Below, piece after piece: positions 35,992 through 50,780 of a stretch of 64,000 bases of DNA (the first letter of the stretch is position 1; each line of letters starts with the position of its first letter). A model generated the notes under the pieces. The model ran no database searches. It was given only the letters and a program-made list of their open reading frames with translations, and had not been told where the DNA came from. A program made the position numbers and the translations under genes. The stretch comes from Struthio camelus (taxonomy: Eukaryota > Chordata > Aves > Struthioniformes > Struthionidae), in NCBI RefSeq assembly GCF_040807025.1, contig NC_090956.1:1035517-1099516 (forward strand), given 5' to 3'.

Positions 35992-38900
35992 ATGGGGGAG
36001 CCCGGGGGCGGCGCGGCCCTGAGCGGCGCCGAGAGGGAGAAGGTGCGGGGCGGCCGGGCCGGGCCGGGCCGGGCCGGCGGGGGGGGGTGGGAGGGCGGCC
36101 GGGGCCGGGCGGCGCTGTCATCCCGTCACGGTTTGTCTTGCAGCTGCGGGAGAAGCTGGCGCTGCTGAGGCGGGAGTACAGCGAGACCGTCAGCCGGCTG
36201 CGGGTGAGCGGGCCGGGCCGGGGAGCGGCGCGGGGAGGCGCCTTTCCTCTGCCCCCCGAGCCCTGACCCGCTCTTGTGTTGCCAGCGCGCGCGGAGAGCC
36301 GAGAGGGTTCAGGGCTTCGTCCAGAGAACGGTGGCAGAGCGAGACGGCCTGCTCGGGGAACAGGAGGCCCCGCAGAGCCCCGCAGGTAGGCGCTCAGGCG
36401 GTGCCACTGTTTCCTGGTGGCTTGCCTTTCTGAAGGGATCTGTCTGAATACCCCCAGCTGCAGTCCCTGACAACTTTTATTTTTCCTCACGGTTGCTCCT
36501 CCCAGAGCCACTGCGCAGGCTGCAGATCTGGAGCGAGGAGCCAGCTCAGATGCCCAAGTCCTGGCACACAGCACCAAGTCCTGTTGGAGCTGGGATACTG
36601 GTTGTTCTGTTGACACGCTTCAGTTCGCACTCAGGTTGTCCACTGCTGCTGTTGCAGCATCTGCTGCCCTTTATACCCAGCGTGTGGCTTTTCCAGTATT
36701 GCTAAATCATCATCCACCATAACGCCCTCTCTTACAAGTGCTCTCTCCTTTCCCCTTCAGCAGGTCTGCCAGTGCTCCTCGGTCCTGCCTGTAAGATCCC
36801 AGGAACACTCTTATTTTTTCACTTCTGCCAAAGTTGTCTGATTTCATTATGTGCTGTTTTTCTTGGATGGGATTTTTCTGGGAGTACTTTTCACATATGA
36901 GATTTTTTTTCACAGGTTCTAGAGATACCGTATCTCCTGGTGCTCGTAAACATGAATCCTGTCAGTTACAGATCAAAAGCTGCTCTGTTCCTGGCACAAA
37001 GAAGAAAGCATCTGCCACATTTAAACACAAGCCTGAGTTCTTCAATAACAAAGTTACCTTGTCAGCCGGTTCACCGGCAGAAAGTATACAGGCTAGCCAG
37101 GAAAATGTCTGCAGTGGAATTGTTAGGCCTGCTGCTGCGGAGAAAAAAGTCAAAACCTCAAGAGGTATGATGAAGCTGAGGAGGAAGATGAAGACTGTGG
37201 TAGCAGAGGAAGGGGAATCTGTGCAAGATGCGCTGCTAATAAGCGCTGATGAAAAGGTGAAAAATCAAATGACGAGTAAAGGGGAACTTGGGTCACCGGT
37301 GTTCAGACGAAGCAGTTTCTCAAACACAGAGGAAAACGCTCACAGATCATCCAGACCAGCCCTTGTGAGGAGAGAAGGAAACAGTCTAACACCTCCAGAG
37401 GTAGAGTTAGGAGTTGTACAAGAAACACTTGAAGACTGTCTCCCTCTAGGAGTGCCAGAGCTATTTTCATGTGCTTTGAGGGACAGCAATGATGTCCAGC
37501 AGCCTGGACCCCCAAGTGCTGTAGCCACGTCTGATAACCGTGAGCCTGCACAGCTGTGTTTAGAGAACAGTGCATCTGTTTTGCTTGACACCAGTGATGA
37601 TGGAGGAAAAGAACCTTCCGATATAAAAAAACAAACAGCCAATGAGAGTACATGTGAAGGTCAGGGAGAGTTATGTAGGCTCTTGGAGTTAATGTCAGAG
37701 AAAGAAGTATTGCCCACTGGCAGAAATAACACTATAATTAATGAGAGTGAAAGCCCTGAAGGAAATCAAAATGACACTAATGGTTTAAATCCCTTTCCTG
37801 CAGATTCTCTTATGGGCAATGTTGAAAAACTGTTGGAAACTCAAGAGCTTGAAACTGAATCAAGACTTTCTCACCTAGAGAAGGTGACAGCTCCTGAAAC
37901 TGAAAGTGCATTGAATTCTTGCACAGTCATCGAAGGGCTTCTATTTCCAGTTGAATACTATGTCAGGACAACTCGCCGTATGTCTAATTGCCAGAGGAAG
38001 GTGGACCTAGATGCAGTAATTCTCAGCCAGCTGGGTAGGAGCAAGAAAAGTCTGCGAAATAAGTGCAAGAAGAAAGATGCAAATTCAGATCAGCCCTCCC
38101 AAGAAACAGTTGAAAACGAGGAGGAGTCAGGGGTCGGACCATTCCCTTTTCTTGGTGCAGAAAACGATCCGGTGAATTCAAGTAGTCCTCAACAATCCCT
38201 TCCTCCATCTAACAGTAGCAGCACTTCACTTGGATCCATCTCTCAGAACAGTATTGCCAGCACAAAGCGCGATCAGAGACAATCACGGAGGAAGCGAAAG
38301 GGAAGAAGAAAGTCTACGTGCAAACCCACTGTGAATCAAGCATCACAGGAACTTCTCCTGAGTTTGGATCTCGTAACACCAAGGGAAAGCAGTAATCTCT
38401 TATCAAATGACTGTCAGAGCAGAAAGGAGAACTCCCAGGGTAATCTTGAAAAATCACCTTTAGATGAGGTAGGATTGTCTGGTGCTGCAGCTCTTGGGTC
38501 TGGAGAGACAAAAGCACCTGGCGCTATACAGCCAACAAGTGCTGATCTTCCTCCTGTTAGAAGTCAAGTACTTGGGAAATGCCATAAGACTCTGTTAGAA
38601 CAGGTTCAAAATCCATCTCAGAAGAGTGATTCTTTGAACCCAGGGAATGAAACTTTTGCCAGGCGCATAGGAGATCTGGATGCCAACTTAAGTGTGTGTC
38701 AATCTGATAAACGTCCAGTGGAACATGTGAAGAATCAGCATGCGCGAGGAGCCTGTGGGGCTGAGCAGCTCTTAGTGATTAATGAATGTCTCTCTCCACA
38801 CCGTCCCTTACGTTTCTCTCTGAGACGGAGAGCCGGTCGAGTCTCAAAAGGTATTTCATCAAATAAAAGCACTCCCTAAAACTAGAGCCCAATTGTAAGG

Positions 38901-41900
38901 CAAGGAAATGGCCGAGTGAATCCATGCATTGCTGTTCACACCCTGACATTTTTTTTTTTTATGCAGGACAATCTGATCTGGGTTAATTTTTTTTTTCTCT
39001 TGAGAGTTGAAGCTTTTTTTTTAGTTTTAGATCATTGTGGTGCCCGTGTTATTTGCACAATTGCGGAAACTGCTGTCTTGGCACAATGGCAGGGTGTGAA
39101 CAGCATTGCATGGATGAGGAGCAGGGCTGAGAAAATCTTAGGCTGGCTTTGCTGCTGGAGTAAATTTTTTGCAAACTTGACCTGATTTTTCAGCAAGTGG
39201 ACGTAAATCTCTGTTTCGCCAATTGTGTCTGTGTTTATGAGTTTTTTAGGGCTGACAAGCGTGAAACACTTAATATAGAAACAGATTAGTATCACAGTCT
39301 GATAGTTTGTGAATACTGTGAAAAGAAAAAGTTTTGGGAGAAAGACAAGCAAAATCTAGCTACGTGCTCTGTCAATTCTGGCAGCCTTTGCCAGTGACAT
39401 TTTAGCTGAATCCTTAATGCAGAGCAGTTGTGGAGAGTAATGTCTTCCCAGAAAATGCCACTTCCATATGTTAAGAGGGATGTGCTGTTTTTGGAAAATA
39501 GAGTGTCGCGACACTCTAGATGAGAGATTAGAGGGCTAGTTGGTGGGTTTTTTATGATGTGATGTTCTCTCTCATATTTTGTCTTTCTACGTCTAGGTGA
39601 GAGCAAAAGGGGACATAGCCATCAAATGGATTCAGAGGATCCAGCTTCTCTTGGTCTCCCTGCTATGGACCCTAATACGGCAGAGTCTCTCTTTAGCTTC
39701 CGCAGTCTCCAGTGGCTGCCCTCCAGACTGGGTATCAAAGACTTTCACTTACCTGATGAGGAATTTGGGCTACTAAAACTTGAGAAATTTAAATCTTCCC
39801 CAGTGAATGACTTGGAGGAGTTTGTTCCTAATACATCTGGAGATGGTGTGGCTTCAGAGGACATCCAAGATCCGCAAATAAATGTAGAAAAGAAGAGGCA
39901 TGAGAGCAATTTGATTTCACCTTTCAAAAATGTGCTGTCCGAGTTACCTCATTTAGAAAGCCCGGCTTCCAAGAAGGGACTTTGCACAAGTGAATTGCTT
40001 TTTACTCCCATGGAAACTGTCTTTGCTGCTGCTCCCAGTCAGCCTGAGTCTCAGATTTCCTCATCTCTTTTCCCTGTGTTGGGTGCAACCCCAGCTGTCT
40101 TGCCATCAGGACACAGCAAGGCCTTTCCTCCCACACCTTCTGTGCTTCCCTTGCAAGTGAGCATTCATTCCTCCAAAGGAGCATCTGGCCAGGTTGTGGA
40201 TTGTAGGGAATGCAGAGACTTTGCCATTCCGCTGGACTCAGACAGCTGTGGTACAGAATCTGCTAGAAAAGAGGAGGGACAGTGCGCAATGTTTCATTTA
40301 GAAGCTGAAAGAGACCCTAATCATAGATCTGATGAGGTGATGGCCTTAAAGAAGCATCAGCAATCAGAGAGCAAACAGCAGGGATCTTACAGAGCACCTG
40401 CTGAACAGGTAACAAGCTGGCTTCTCTGCCAAGGGTACCAAGGCAGTGGTACTGTGAGCGAGTCCCCTCTTTCAAAGTCTCCGCTGACTTCTGCGGCTCT
40501 GCGTGCGAGCCCAGGATTCTGTCCTCTAGCTGACTCTAAATGTTTGGTTTTCTTCTGTTGCCTAAGGTCTTTTGAGCTCAAGTGCAAATTATTTACAAAC
40601 TTGCTTGATTAAACTGGAGATGTAGGCTTTGATGCTTATTGTGGGGAACAGGCTTGAAACATGCATATGAACAAAGGTTTCTGGCACCCATTTAGTGTTG
40701 GTCTGCCCTAAAATTTTAAGCTGGGATTTAGTAAAGGCAGTTATAGAGGGTAGAATGACCCACATGTGGGATGGGTACTGAGGAAATCACTAGTCTCCGA
40801 GGAGTGGGAGTGGGACTGAGAGATGCAAAGTGGTGTTAAGAGACAATTTCAGGGTGAAAACAGGAAATAACCTGTCGGGGATCTCTTGTTCTTCAAAGAC
40901 ATGCAAGTTACAAAAAGAGATGTTCCTGTAACAGCTCTCCAGCAACAGCATGCAGAGTGAGTTCACGCTTTTGCCTCGCTCTTGTGGGTGCTGAATGTAG
41001 TTTTGAAGCGGGGTTTATCCTCATTCTTTACTTTTTGTTTGTGCAGGAAAAAACTGTAGAAGAACCGTTGGCTGTGGTCCTGCTTGATGGCCTGAGAGAA
41101 GAGAGCTTGCAGCTTGTATCAAAGTTAAAGGTGGGGTAATATCAGATAATTCTTTGCTGAGTCAATAGTTGCTCTTTAATAGAAGTTTTAACAAAAATAC
41201 AATAAAAATTGCAGAACGGTTAGTTGAAAAAAAAAAAAGTAGATTGCTCTGTAATTTGATCAGTTCTTTCTTCACTTGTGGTAAAGCATGCCAGAATGGC
41301 TTTGGCTAGATTCCTGTATATTTGCTTTTAACTGAGAAAGGATTTCAATGTTTATTTCCAATGTCTAAACACATGCAAAAGTATTAACAAATAGAACCAC
41401 TACATTTTTTTTCAGCCCCAGATAAAATGATCTCAGTCCTTGTATACCTACTGTGCCTGCCCAGTGCATTCAATGGCCTCCCGTCCCCATTTCAGACACT
41501 GACTAACGCAGCGAGAAGCATATTTTATTTGGGATTACGGCATTGCCAAATGCACGTTGATTTTCACACCCCTCAGGAGCAGAGCCTTGTGTGTATGTGC
41601 CGTGACCAAGGCAAATCTTGCCCAAGGCTGTTTGCACAGCTGAGACATGGGATCTTCCTCCTGCAGTCGTGTCCTTTCACTGTCCTCTTGTGTCTCCAGC
41701 GTCTTGTAGGGGGTAGAAAACAGCTGGCAGGCAAGGAAGTGACTTCTGTGGGAAAGCCCACTGAACTCCAAATTAGCTTGCAGGTCACCTCCGGCTTCTC
41801 CAAACCAAACTGCAAAGTTTTGCTCAAGAAGCAACCCTGTGGAGTTAGCATAGCTATCGAACAATAGTATGCCTGAAGCTGAGAACTTTTTATATTTGTT

Positions 41901-44900
41901 TTTACTGCTGTCTGCACTGCTGCAAGTCCTATCTCCTATATGTACAGTAAGGGAAGCATGTGCGTGACTACAGATAGGTGGCACTCGGTCTTTGCTGTGG
42001 CTGTACCATGGTACCCCCAGGCCTGTGCAAGCTCTGGGCTTTATGGGGTCCCTGTTGTTTTCCAATAAGAATTGGTTTTTGTGAAATGAGCAAGTATCCT
42101 CAACTGCTGTAAGCAGGTAACCCGCTACACTTTTTTTCCTTAATGCCTTACTGGCACTTCACTCAAAAATCAACATCTTGAGCATTAAGTTTGAGCCTCA
42201 AATTCTCATTACACTGGATCTCAAGTAACAATTTTCTCAACCTGAACCTCCAGGTTAAATAACTGTATCAAAAGAAAATCAGAACTGTTTTGTTTTGGAC
42301 AGGATTCTTCACGTTCTTGTGCTGTGGATGTGAGTACCATGTGGTGGGAAGCAGCTGGCTGCAGAGAGCTATGTGTTGTGACAGCTTCTGAGAGCTCTGT
42401 TTCCCTGTGGAAACTTCTGGCACCTGGCCACTGGGGAAAGGTCTATACTTGGCAACCTGGAGAGGTACAAACACAGTCTTTATTTGTAGAATTCGGAACA
42501 ATTTTCTTGTTACAGTGTGTTAGTTCCCAAGGAGCTAACACAAGGAGCTTGGAGTCTTGGATGCAAGGTTATTTCTTTAGGTGGCATAAATGTTCCTTCC
42601 ATCAGGCAACAGAAGAGAATGATTTGCACTGTTGACAGGGATGGTCAGTGTTATCTGATGGATGCTGATACTTCATGTACTGAGTAGTGGTTGCACAGCA
42701 GCCACTGATTTGTTGTGCTCTTTCCCTTTTGGCCGCCTGGAATCATTTGTTGTTATCAGTGGGGACTGTTTATCAGGGAAACAGTCAGCAGTAAGTTCAT
42801 CCATTCATCTAACCGTGCTTCTTCAGAACGATCTGAAAACTAGTCCTTCTCGTATAACTTTGATTGAAACACTCCAGAGAATGGGAATAAAGTCAAAGAA
42901 AGAGGGACATTGTGGGTAACACTGAATTCTTGTTTTGCTGTCCTAGATTCCAGTAATACAGATTGTTTCTCTGCCGGACACCTGTAACCTCGTGTGTATA
43001 GCATTGGGAGATTTGGAGATTGGAGAAATAAGGTGTTGTATTTATTTCTTACTACTTCTTTGCAGCCTGAAAGTCTGCAGCTTTCTCTCCTCTCATGTAG
43101 TGGTTTAAATTATCCCTTGCTAATCTGTCACTTTCTCAGTTGCTTTAACGATTGGAAAATATGGAAGGGATATATATCCAAAAAAAAAACTACAATGGTT
43201 TGCTTATTCACCCCTAGAGGTGGTAGACTGTTTAAAGATATGTTCATTTTTTGTACACTACAGCATGTTTGAGTTCTAGTTCCTTTTGTCATTATGCATG
43301 CTTTTCTCTTAACTTAGGCTCTTGCTTTATTCTTCTGAGAGTGACTCATTCAAGCAATCACTAGTAAAAGCTGGAAATATAAAAGCTGTCCTTGGGCTAA
43401 AGGATAGGAGGCTGGTCAGCAGCAGCAGAACCATGCAAGAGCAGCAAGTGGAGATAATATCATTTTCAGAGACAGGACGGTGAGTCTCCTGGTTTCAGCG
43501 TGGTCTCAGTATGGCAGGTGGAAGGAAAGGAAGGAAGCATCTCAGATGTAGAAAAGGGTCAGGTTCCTGTTCTTCCTGGAGGTGTGCTGTGTATAGAACA
43601 TTTGAAATATTTTGACTGGCTTTTCTCACTTGCTTGCATCTGCTGTTCAGGAGCAAGGAGGGACAGACTTTGATGCCCCCTGAAGAAACTGTTCTAGCTT
43701 TTGCTGAAGTAGAAGGAATGAGAGACGCTTTGGTTGGCACCACTGCAGTGAACAGCGTTGTTGTTTGGTCAGTGTTTCCTTTGGAATTAAATTATATAGC
43801 TTGCAGGTGTAAATGGTGGCTGTAACGGCTAGCTATAGACATTATATAGTGGTTTTGGTTGGCTACTGATTTGCCCATGAACCAATAAATCAAAGGGGCT
43901 AGAGTCTGATAACATAACTTTATTTAACTTCTTTGCATTTAAATTGGTGTATATAGTGAATGAGCTATGCTGCTATAATTCTACTTGCTTTTTTATCATG
44001 TTCATTAGATCTTTCTGTAGCCTCTTGTCCTGTCTTAGTTTGGTTTGTCTGGAACCAAAACTGTGTGTCTCTGTCTTTCATAATGGTATAACTGTGATTA
44101 GAAAAATAACAGATTTGAGGATGGAAAAGCAGGCAGAATTTGTATTTTCACTGACTGCAGGAATTTGAAAACGGGCCAGCTCCTGAGAAAGATGCACGTT
44201 GGTTATTTCTACCCAGCTTCAATCTGCCATCGAGCATATTCTGACTCTGTACGTATGTGAAATAGTGGCACGCAGTTTACGCATAGACTGCACTGACTAA
44301 CTGCAGTGGGGTTGAAAGGAGTGGGTTTCCGGAATGAAATATCTGCTGTATTTAGATCCATTGAAGATATTTCAAAGGAAAATAGGTTGACTTGGAGAAA
44401 TAAGCCACATTGGTTGCCTCACATTCTTGGCTTTCTGCAGTAAACTGACAAGAGTGATGCATCCAAGCGTATTCCAAAGCAGCAGCCCAAGAGATCTTGT
44501 ATGTGGGAAGCAGACATTCTGTTGCCCAGTGCTTGGTGCTTGGTAAATCTCTTCCATTTCACACGTTGGTAGGTTGCAGCATGGTGAAGCTACACTGTCC
44601 CTGTCAGAAAACTTATTTGAATTGGTCATTATTTACAAATACCACTGAGGATATGAATCTTGGTTTTAAACATTTCATAGTGGTGATTCTTTCCCACTTG
44701 CTTCCACTTGTGCTGTGATTCCAGCTGGATTTTGTGGTTTTTAAGGGTGTGATTGTTTTCAGCAAACATTTAGCCTTTTCGGACAAGAATCTCTTGTCCA
44801 ATAATGATGCCTTGAGTCAACTCTTTGGAGACTTCTTCAGATTATCTATCCAAGGATATTTCATTCTGACCTATGGCTTTTCTTAGAGCCACTGTTTTCA

Positions 44901-46509
44901 GCCATGCCAGTTTTTTGCGGCATTCTTGTTAAATGAATAAGCTGCTAGGGATTAAACTGAGGCCCATGAAGTCTACTTTAAATGTCACCTGATCTTATTC
45001 CAGGTTTAGCTCTTTCAAGCAGAAAGATAAGTGCATAAATCCATTGGGTCACTGCAATGTCATTTTGCTGTACTGCTTCGACCCTTATCAGTCAGCTTGT
45101 GCCTTTTTTTTTAATGTAATTTGATAAGTAAACCATTTTTATTTTATTCAGTAAAAGTAATGCATCACTGTTTATGAGGTTTTGATTATAGAGAGAATGT
45201 AGCAATTAATTTTTGGAAAATTCTTTAGCTTTTTTCTCCCCTCTTGCTGTTGTTTTTAGTGATGTATTTTTCCTCTGTGTATCAGGGCCTTCTGTTTGTT
45301 GTTTTAAGTCATCCACATGCCAAAGAGAGCGAGCTCTGTGGAAACCCTGCATTCCGCGTGATAGCGTTCAATCCCAAAACAGCCAGAAGTACTGGAGTGG
45401 TTTTCTCCTCCCTCCCACCTGGACATGCTGGAAGGCAAGTACCCCGGGGACCACAGGTCTTGATGGTACCTTTGTTGTGGGTTTGGAGGAGAATCACTTA
45501 ATGAGCTGTCGTTGGCAAGGATCCATTTGCCATCTAGCTGATGATAAGGAGGCTGCCATCCGTCACTTTGTGATTTGTGCTGTATGTACACGAGAATGCA
45601 GGGAGGGTGTTGGCTGTTTCCTGCCTGCTTCCTGCACAAGTCTGTGAGCTAACCTCTGAGCTCCCTGTCATGGCTCAGCAAGGGGGCTCCACTCACCGGG
45701 GCTCTGCAGACAAACAACAGAATCGCTTTTCTGCGTGCTGTGTGCTTTTTTCTCCCAGAGAGCGCTTGTGATATAGGAAATGTTGTAACTGGATTCATCA
45801 CTCAAGCTGCCTAGGCAAAAAACACTTGAGGAAATATCTGGAAATGAGGATGTTCTAAGCCTTTGTGGTGCTAAAGAGCACTTAGCTAGCTTTATTTATA
45901 TTAGGCAGCTGTTTGCAGTTAGATGACCTTTTACTTCCTATGTCTTGCATTGTGAAAACTAAGCCGTTTAAGGCTCAGACTTGCAATGCACTTACATCCA
46001 ACTATGTTATTTCTTATGTACACAAATATTAGTAGATTGAGCTCTTAGTTTATTGAACAATTTCCAAGTATATACAAGGGACGCGGGAGGGTTGGCTTGT
46101 ACCCTTCTTGTTCAGATACACTGAAGATACAAATATTAACGTAACCTGACTTTCTACAATTGGCTTAAATTCATTTATTAATTTCCTATGTGAAAAAATT
46201 ACCTTATTTTAAAAAGATTTAATGATGTCTTCACAAAGAAATCTGTAACATTCTGACTCTTCTGCGCGTGACGTTAGGTACCTGGAAGGTGAAGTGAAGG
46301 ACGCTTCTGCTGCGGCTGTGCTAACGTCAGGAACCATTGCGGTGTGGGACCTGCTTCTAGGGCAGTGCACAGCTGTACTCCCGCCAAATTCGAATGGGAG
46401 CTGGTCGCTGGTCCGGTGGTCTGTTACAAGTGCCTGTCTGCTGGCTGGACAGAAAGACGGAAGCGTTTATCTGTATCATTATTCACAGCCTAAAGCAGAA
46501 AAAACTTGA
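35992..46509 (+). CDS. PALB2: PALB2, partner and localizer of BRCA2, 13 exons
   Basis: Scaffold that links BRCA1 to BRCA2-RAD51 in homologous recombination; nuclear. Exons: 35992-36042, 36144-36203, 36286-36385, 36916-38850, 39597-40408, 41047-41130, 42303-42464, 42947-43032, 43318-43479, 43651-43767, 44161-44248, 45286-45434, 46278-46509. Phases join to 1345 aa; human is 1186, and most of the extra length is in exon 4 (1935 bases). The N-terminal coiled coil (about 14-45: [16 protein letters not shown]) is the BRCA1-binding part. The chromatin-association motif lies at about 405-455 ([19 protein letters not shown]). An MRG15-region motif, [16 protein letters not shown], is at about 760. The C-terminal WD40 propeller that binds BRCA2 starts near 1020 ([10 protein letters not shown]) and runs to the end ([16 protein letters not shown]). 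Intron 12 begins with GC instead of GT. The mid-region is low-complexity and poorly conserved, as usual for the family. Confidence 0.97.
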
Positions 46510-46815
46510 AAGGGGGATTGGAGAGGTGCCGAGAGAAGAGTTTGCACTGACAATTCATAAAACCAGAGCAGGGCAGAATTTCTGGCTGATGGGAGCCACT
46601 GGTTCCCTTCTCCCAGGTTAGACAGGGTAGTTTCACTGCGACCACGCGGGAGCCACGGAGCCGGCCCCACGCGCCTTTGGCTTTGCGCCGCAGCTGCGGA
46701 CGTGTTGGCTCTGTGCCGCCGGCGGTGCCAGAGACTGGCGCGACCTGTGCCTTTTGTATGTGGGGTCCCTGCTGCTGGGTGCCGCCGCAGCGGTCCCCAG
46801 AGTGTGTACAATGCC

Positions 46816-46821
46816 ATTAAA
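46816..46821 (+). terminator. Candidate poly(A) signal of PALB2
   Basis: ATTAAA about 307 bases after the PALB2 stop, followed by a T-rich stretch and TCTGTG. It lies just before the G-rich minisatellite starts. Confidence 0.5.
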
Positions 46822-46865
46822 CTTAATTTTTTTGTAAGACTCTGTGCATAGCAAAGCGACTGGGG

Positions 46866-48015
46866 AGGCTGGGGATTGACTGGGACTAGGGGGTGGGAGC
46901 GGGGTTCCCCCCAGGATGGGGGACTGGGGGGTGTCTCTGGGCCTGCAGGGGTGTCCTCGGGGGGCTGGAGGGGTGTCCTCGGGGGGCTGGAGGATCCCCA
47001 GGGGGCTGGGGGGGTCCCCAAGCACTCGGGATGTCCCTCGGTGGTGGCTTGGGGGTGTCCCAGGAAATGGGGGGATCCCCCGGGCTGGGGTGTCCCAGGT
47101 GCTTGGGGGTCCCCAGGTGAGCTTGGGGGGGTCTTGGGGGACTGGAGGATCCTCAGAGGGCTAGGAGGTCCTTGAGCACTTGGGGGTCCCTGGGTGATAG
47201 GCCAGAGGGATCCTCGGGGGGCTGGAGGGTCCTCAGAGGGCTGGGGGGGTCCTCGAGTGCTCGAGGGTCCCCTGGTGAGGGCCCAGGGGGGTCCCTAGGG
47301 GGCTGGGGGGCCCTCAAGCACTCGGGGGTCCCCTGGTGATGGCCCAGGGGGTCCCTGGGAGCTGGGGAGGGTCTGCAGGGGGCTGGGGGGGTTCCTGGGA
47401 GCTGGAGGGGTCCCCAGGGGGCCGGGGGGATCCCGGGAGCTGGGAGGGTCCCCAGGGGGCCGGGGGCTCTGCGGGCACTTGGGGGTCCCTGCGGGCTGGA
47501 GGGGGTCTGCAGGGAGCTGGGGGGGTTCCCGGGAGCTGGAGGGGTCCTCAGAGGGCGGGGGGTCTCCGGGAGCTGGGGGGGGGTACCCAGGGGGCTGGGG
47601 GGGTCTGCAGGCGCTTGGGGGTCCCCGGGAACTGGGAGGGGTCCCCAGGGGGCGGGAGGTCCCCGGGAGCTGGGGGGGTCTCCAGGGGGCTGGGGGGGTC
47701 TGCAGGGGGCTGGGGGGGTCTGCAGGCGCTTGGGGGTCCCTGGGAGCTGGGAGGGGTCCCCAGGGGGAGGGAGGTCCCCGGGAGCTGGGGGGGGTCCCCA
47801 GGGGGCGGGAGGTCCCCGGGAGCTGGGGGGGGTCCCCGGGAGCTGGGGGGGTCTCCAGGGGGCCGGGGGGGTCTGCAGGCGCTTGGGGGTCCCCGGGAGC
47901 TGGGAGGGGTCCCCAGGGGGCGGGAGGTCCCCGGGAGCTGGGGGGGGGTCCCCGGGAGCTGGGGGGTCCCCAGGGGGCCGGGGGCTCCGCGGGCCCTCGG
48001 GGGTCCCCGGGTGGC
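46866..48015. repeat. G-rich minisatellite between PALB2 and NDUFAB1
   Basis: About 1.15 kb of tandem blocks of roughly 18-20 bases alternate between GGTCCCCGGGAGCTGGGG and GGTCCCCAGGGGGCGGG types. They are more diverged on the left and near-identical on the right. Runs of five to eight G recur at short spacing, a pattern prone to G-quadruplexes. The array ends about 140 bases before the NDUFAB1 start. Open frames on both strands are explained by composition. Confidence 0.85.
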
Positions 48016-48156
48016 GCCTCGCCCACGCGGCCGCCGCCCGCCAGGGGGCGCTGCCCCTGCCCCTGCCCCGGGCGCGGCCCCGCCCCCTCCCCCCGGCGCG
48101 CGCGGCCTGCCGGGATAGGCGCGGGCGGCGCGGGGCACCCTGGGTAGCAGGTCACT
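48016..48156 (+). promoter_or_regulatory. CpG-rich promoter of NDUFAB1
   Basis: A short CpG-dense stretch between the minisatellite and the start codon. No TATA box was seen. The CTACCCAGGGTGCC on the reverse strand just before the start weakly resembles the right half of a ZNF143-type site. Confidence 0.45.
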
Positions 48157-49701
<1,545 letters not shown>

Positions 49702-50587
49702 AAACAGTTCTTCAAAGCAAAGTGAGTAGAAATGTACTTCTGTTGAGTGTCTCGGGTAATGGCTTTGCGCACATGGTGCACGTGCACAGCGGTGTGTGTG
49801 ATAGCCGCCGCAGAGGGGAGTGTCCGGTGCGAGGCAACGGGAGCGGCATACAGCTGTGTGGCAGGTAGCACCTAGCATGTGTGGGAGGGAGTCCTAAGCA
49901 GCCACCTGCCCTAAGCTGGGAGGAAAAAGTGTACGTGTTTTCCTGAGGCTGTTGGAGACAGAATTGGGGCTCAGTGGACCTTTCATCTACCCCTTGTGGC
50001 ACTTCAAGCATTGAGGTTTGCTGCTGGTCTTTTGGTGGGAGGGAAACTGATTTCAGTCAAGGAGGCCTGTCTTTTCAGCACTCCTGTGAGCACGGGGTAG
50101 CTGGCTGTTTGATAGCAGGACTCTGAACTGCCTATAGCAACCGTCTCCTCCCTGCCAGCCCTGCCTGAGTCTGCAGCAGAAAAAGAACGGGGTAGGAAAG
50201 GGTTGTTCTAGAAGCTGCCAGCTGAGGCACTCTGGGGCCGCAGGGGAAATGAGCTGGTAGACTGGCCAGTTTGCAGTAGTGCGCTGGTCCATATTCCTGT
50301 TTGCTCCTCTTGTGTACATTTCTTGCCTCCCCCCACGCTTTCCTCCATCAGGATTGAAGCGTGACAGGTCAGTGGGGGAGCTATGTCCATTTGCTGCTAT
50401 CTCTGTGCCAAGAATAGATGGAATAAAGGTGAGAATCTTACTGATTCTAAAGACCTGTCACTCATTACTTGGCTTCCTTTGGTATTCTTCAGTGCTGGTC
50501 TTGTCTCTGCTTGGCTGACTTCTTCTGTGCCTTAAAAGGGTAGTTCTTGGTTGGTGAAATATTAAATGTGTGAATTTTCTTTAACAG

Positions 50588-50780
50588 GAGATGTCTCTAC
50601 CACTACGACTGGGCAGATGTCAGCAGATATGAATATAAGCGCACATGCTGTACTGTTGCTGCTTTCATTAGAAAGTTGTACTGGAAAGTTGTATTGGACA
50701 TTGTATTTAAAGTTGTCTGAATATGTTGACCTTTAAAAACAGGGAGAAAAAAAGGAATAAATATACAAGACCAGTGTTGC
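50588..50780 (+). other. Probable 3' UTR exon of NDUFAB1
   Basis: After the stop, exon 4 can end at 49721 before GTGAGT. A pyrimidine-rich acceptor TTTTCTTTAACAG ends at 50587, and an AATAAA lies at 50756-50761. This gives a final non-coding exon of about 190 bases. As I recall, the human gene also has a fifth exon; I could not align it here. Confidence 0.55.
50756..50761 (+). terminator. Candidate distal poly(A) signal of NDUFAB1
   Basis: AATAAA followed by a GTGTTGCGTTG stretch about 15 bases later. It fits the end of the proposed 3' UTR exon. An additional AATAAA occurs at 51803-51808. Confidence 0.5.

Noticed and set aside
36834-36915. An alternative PALB2 start within the frame that opens before exon 4
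   Set aside because: The conserved coiled coil is supplied by exons 1-3, and a clear acceptor precedes 36916.
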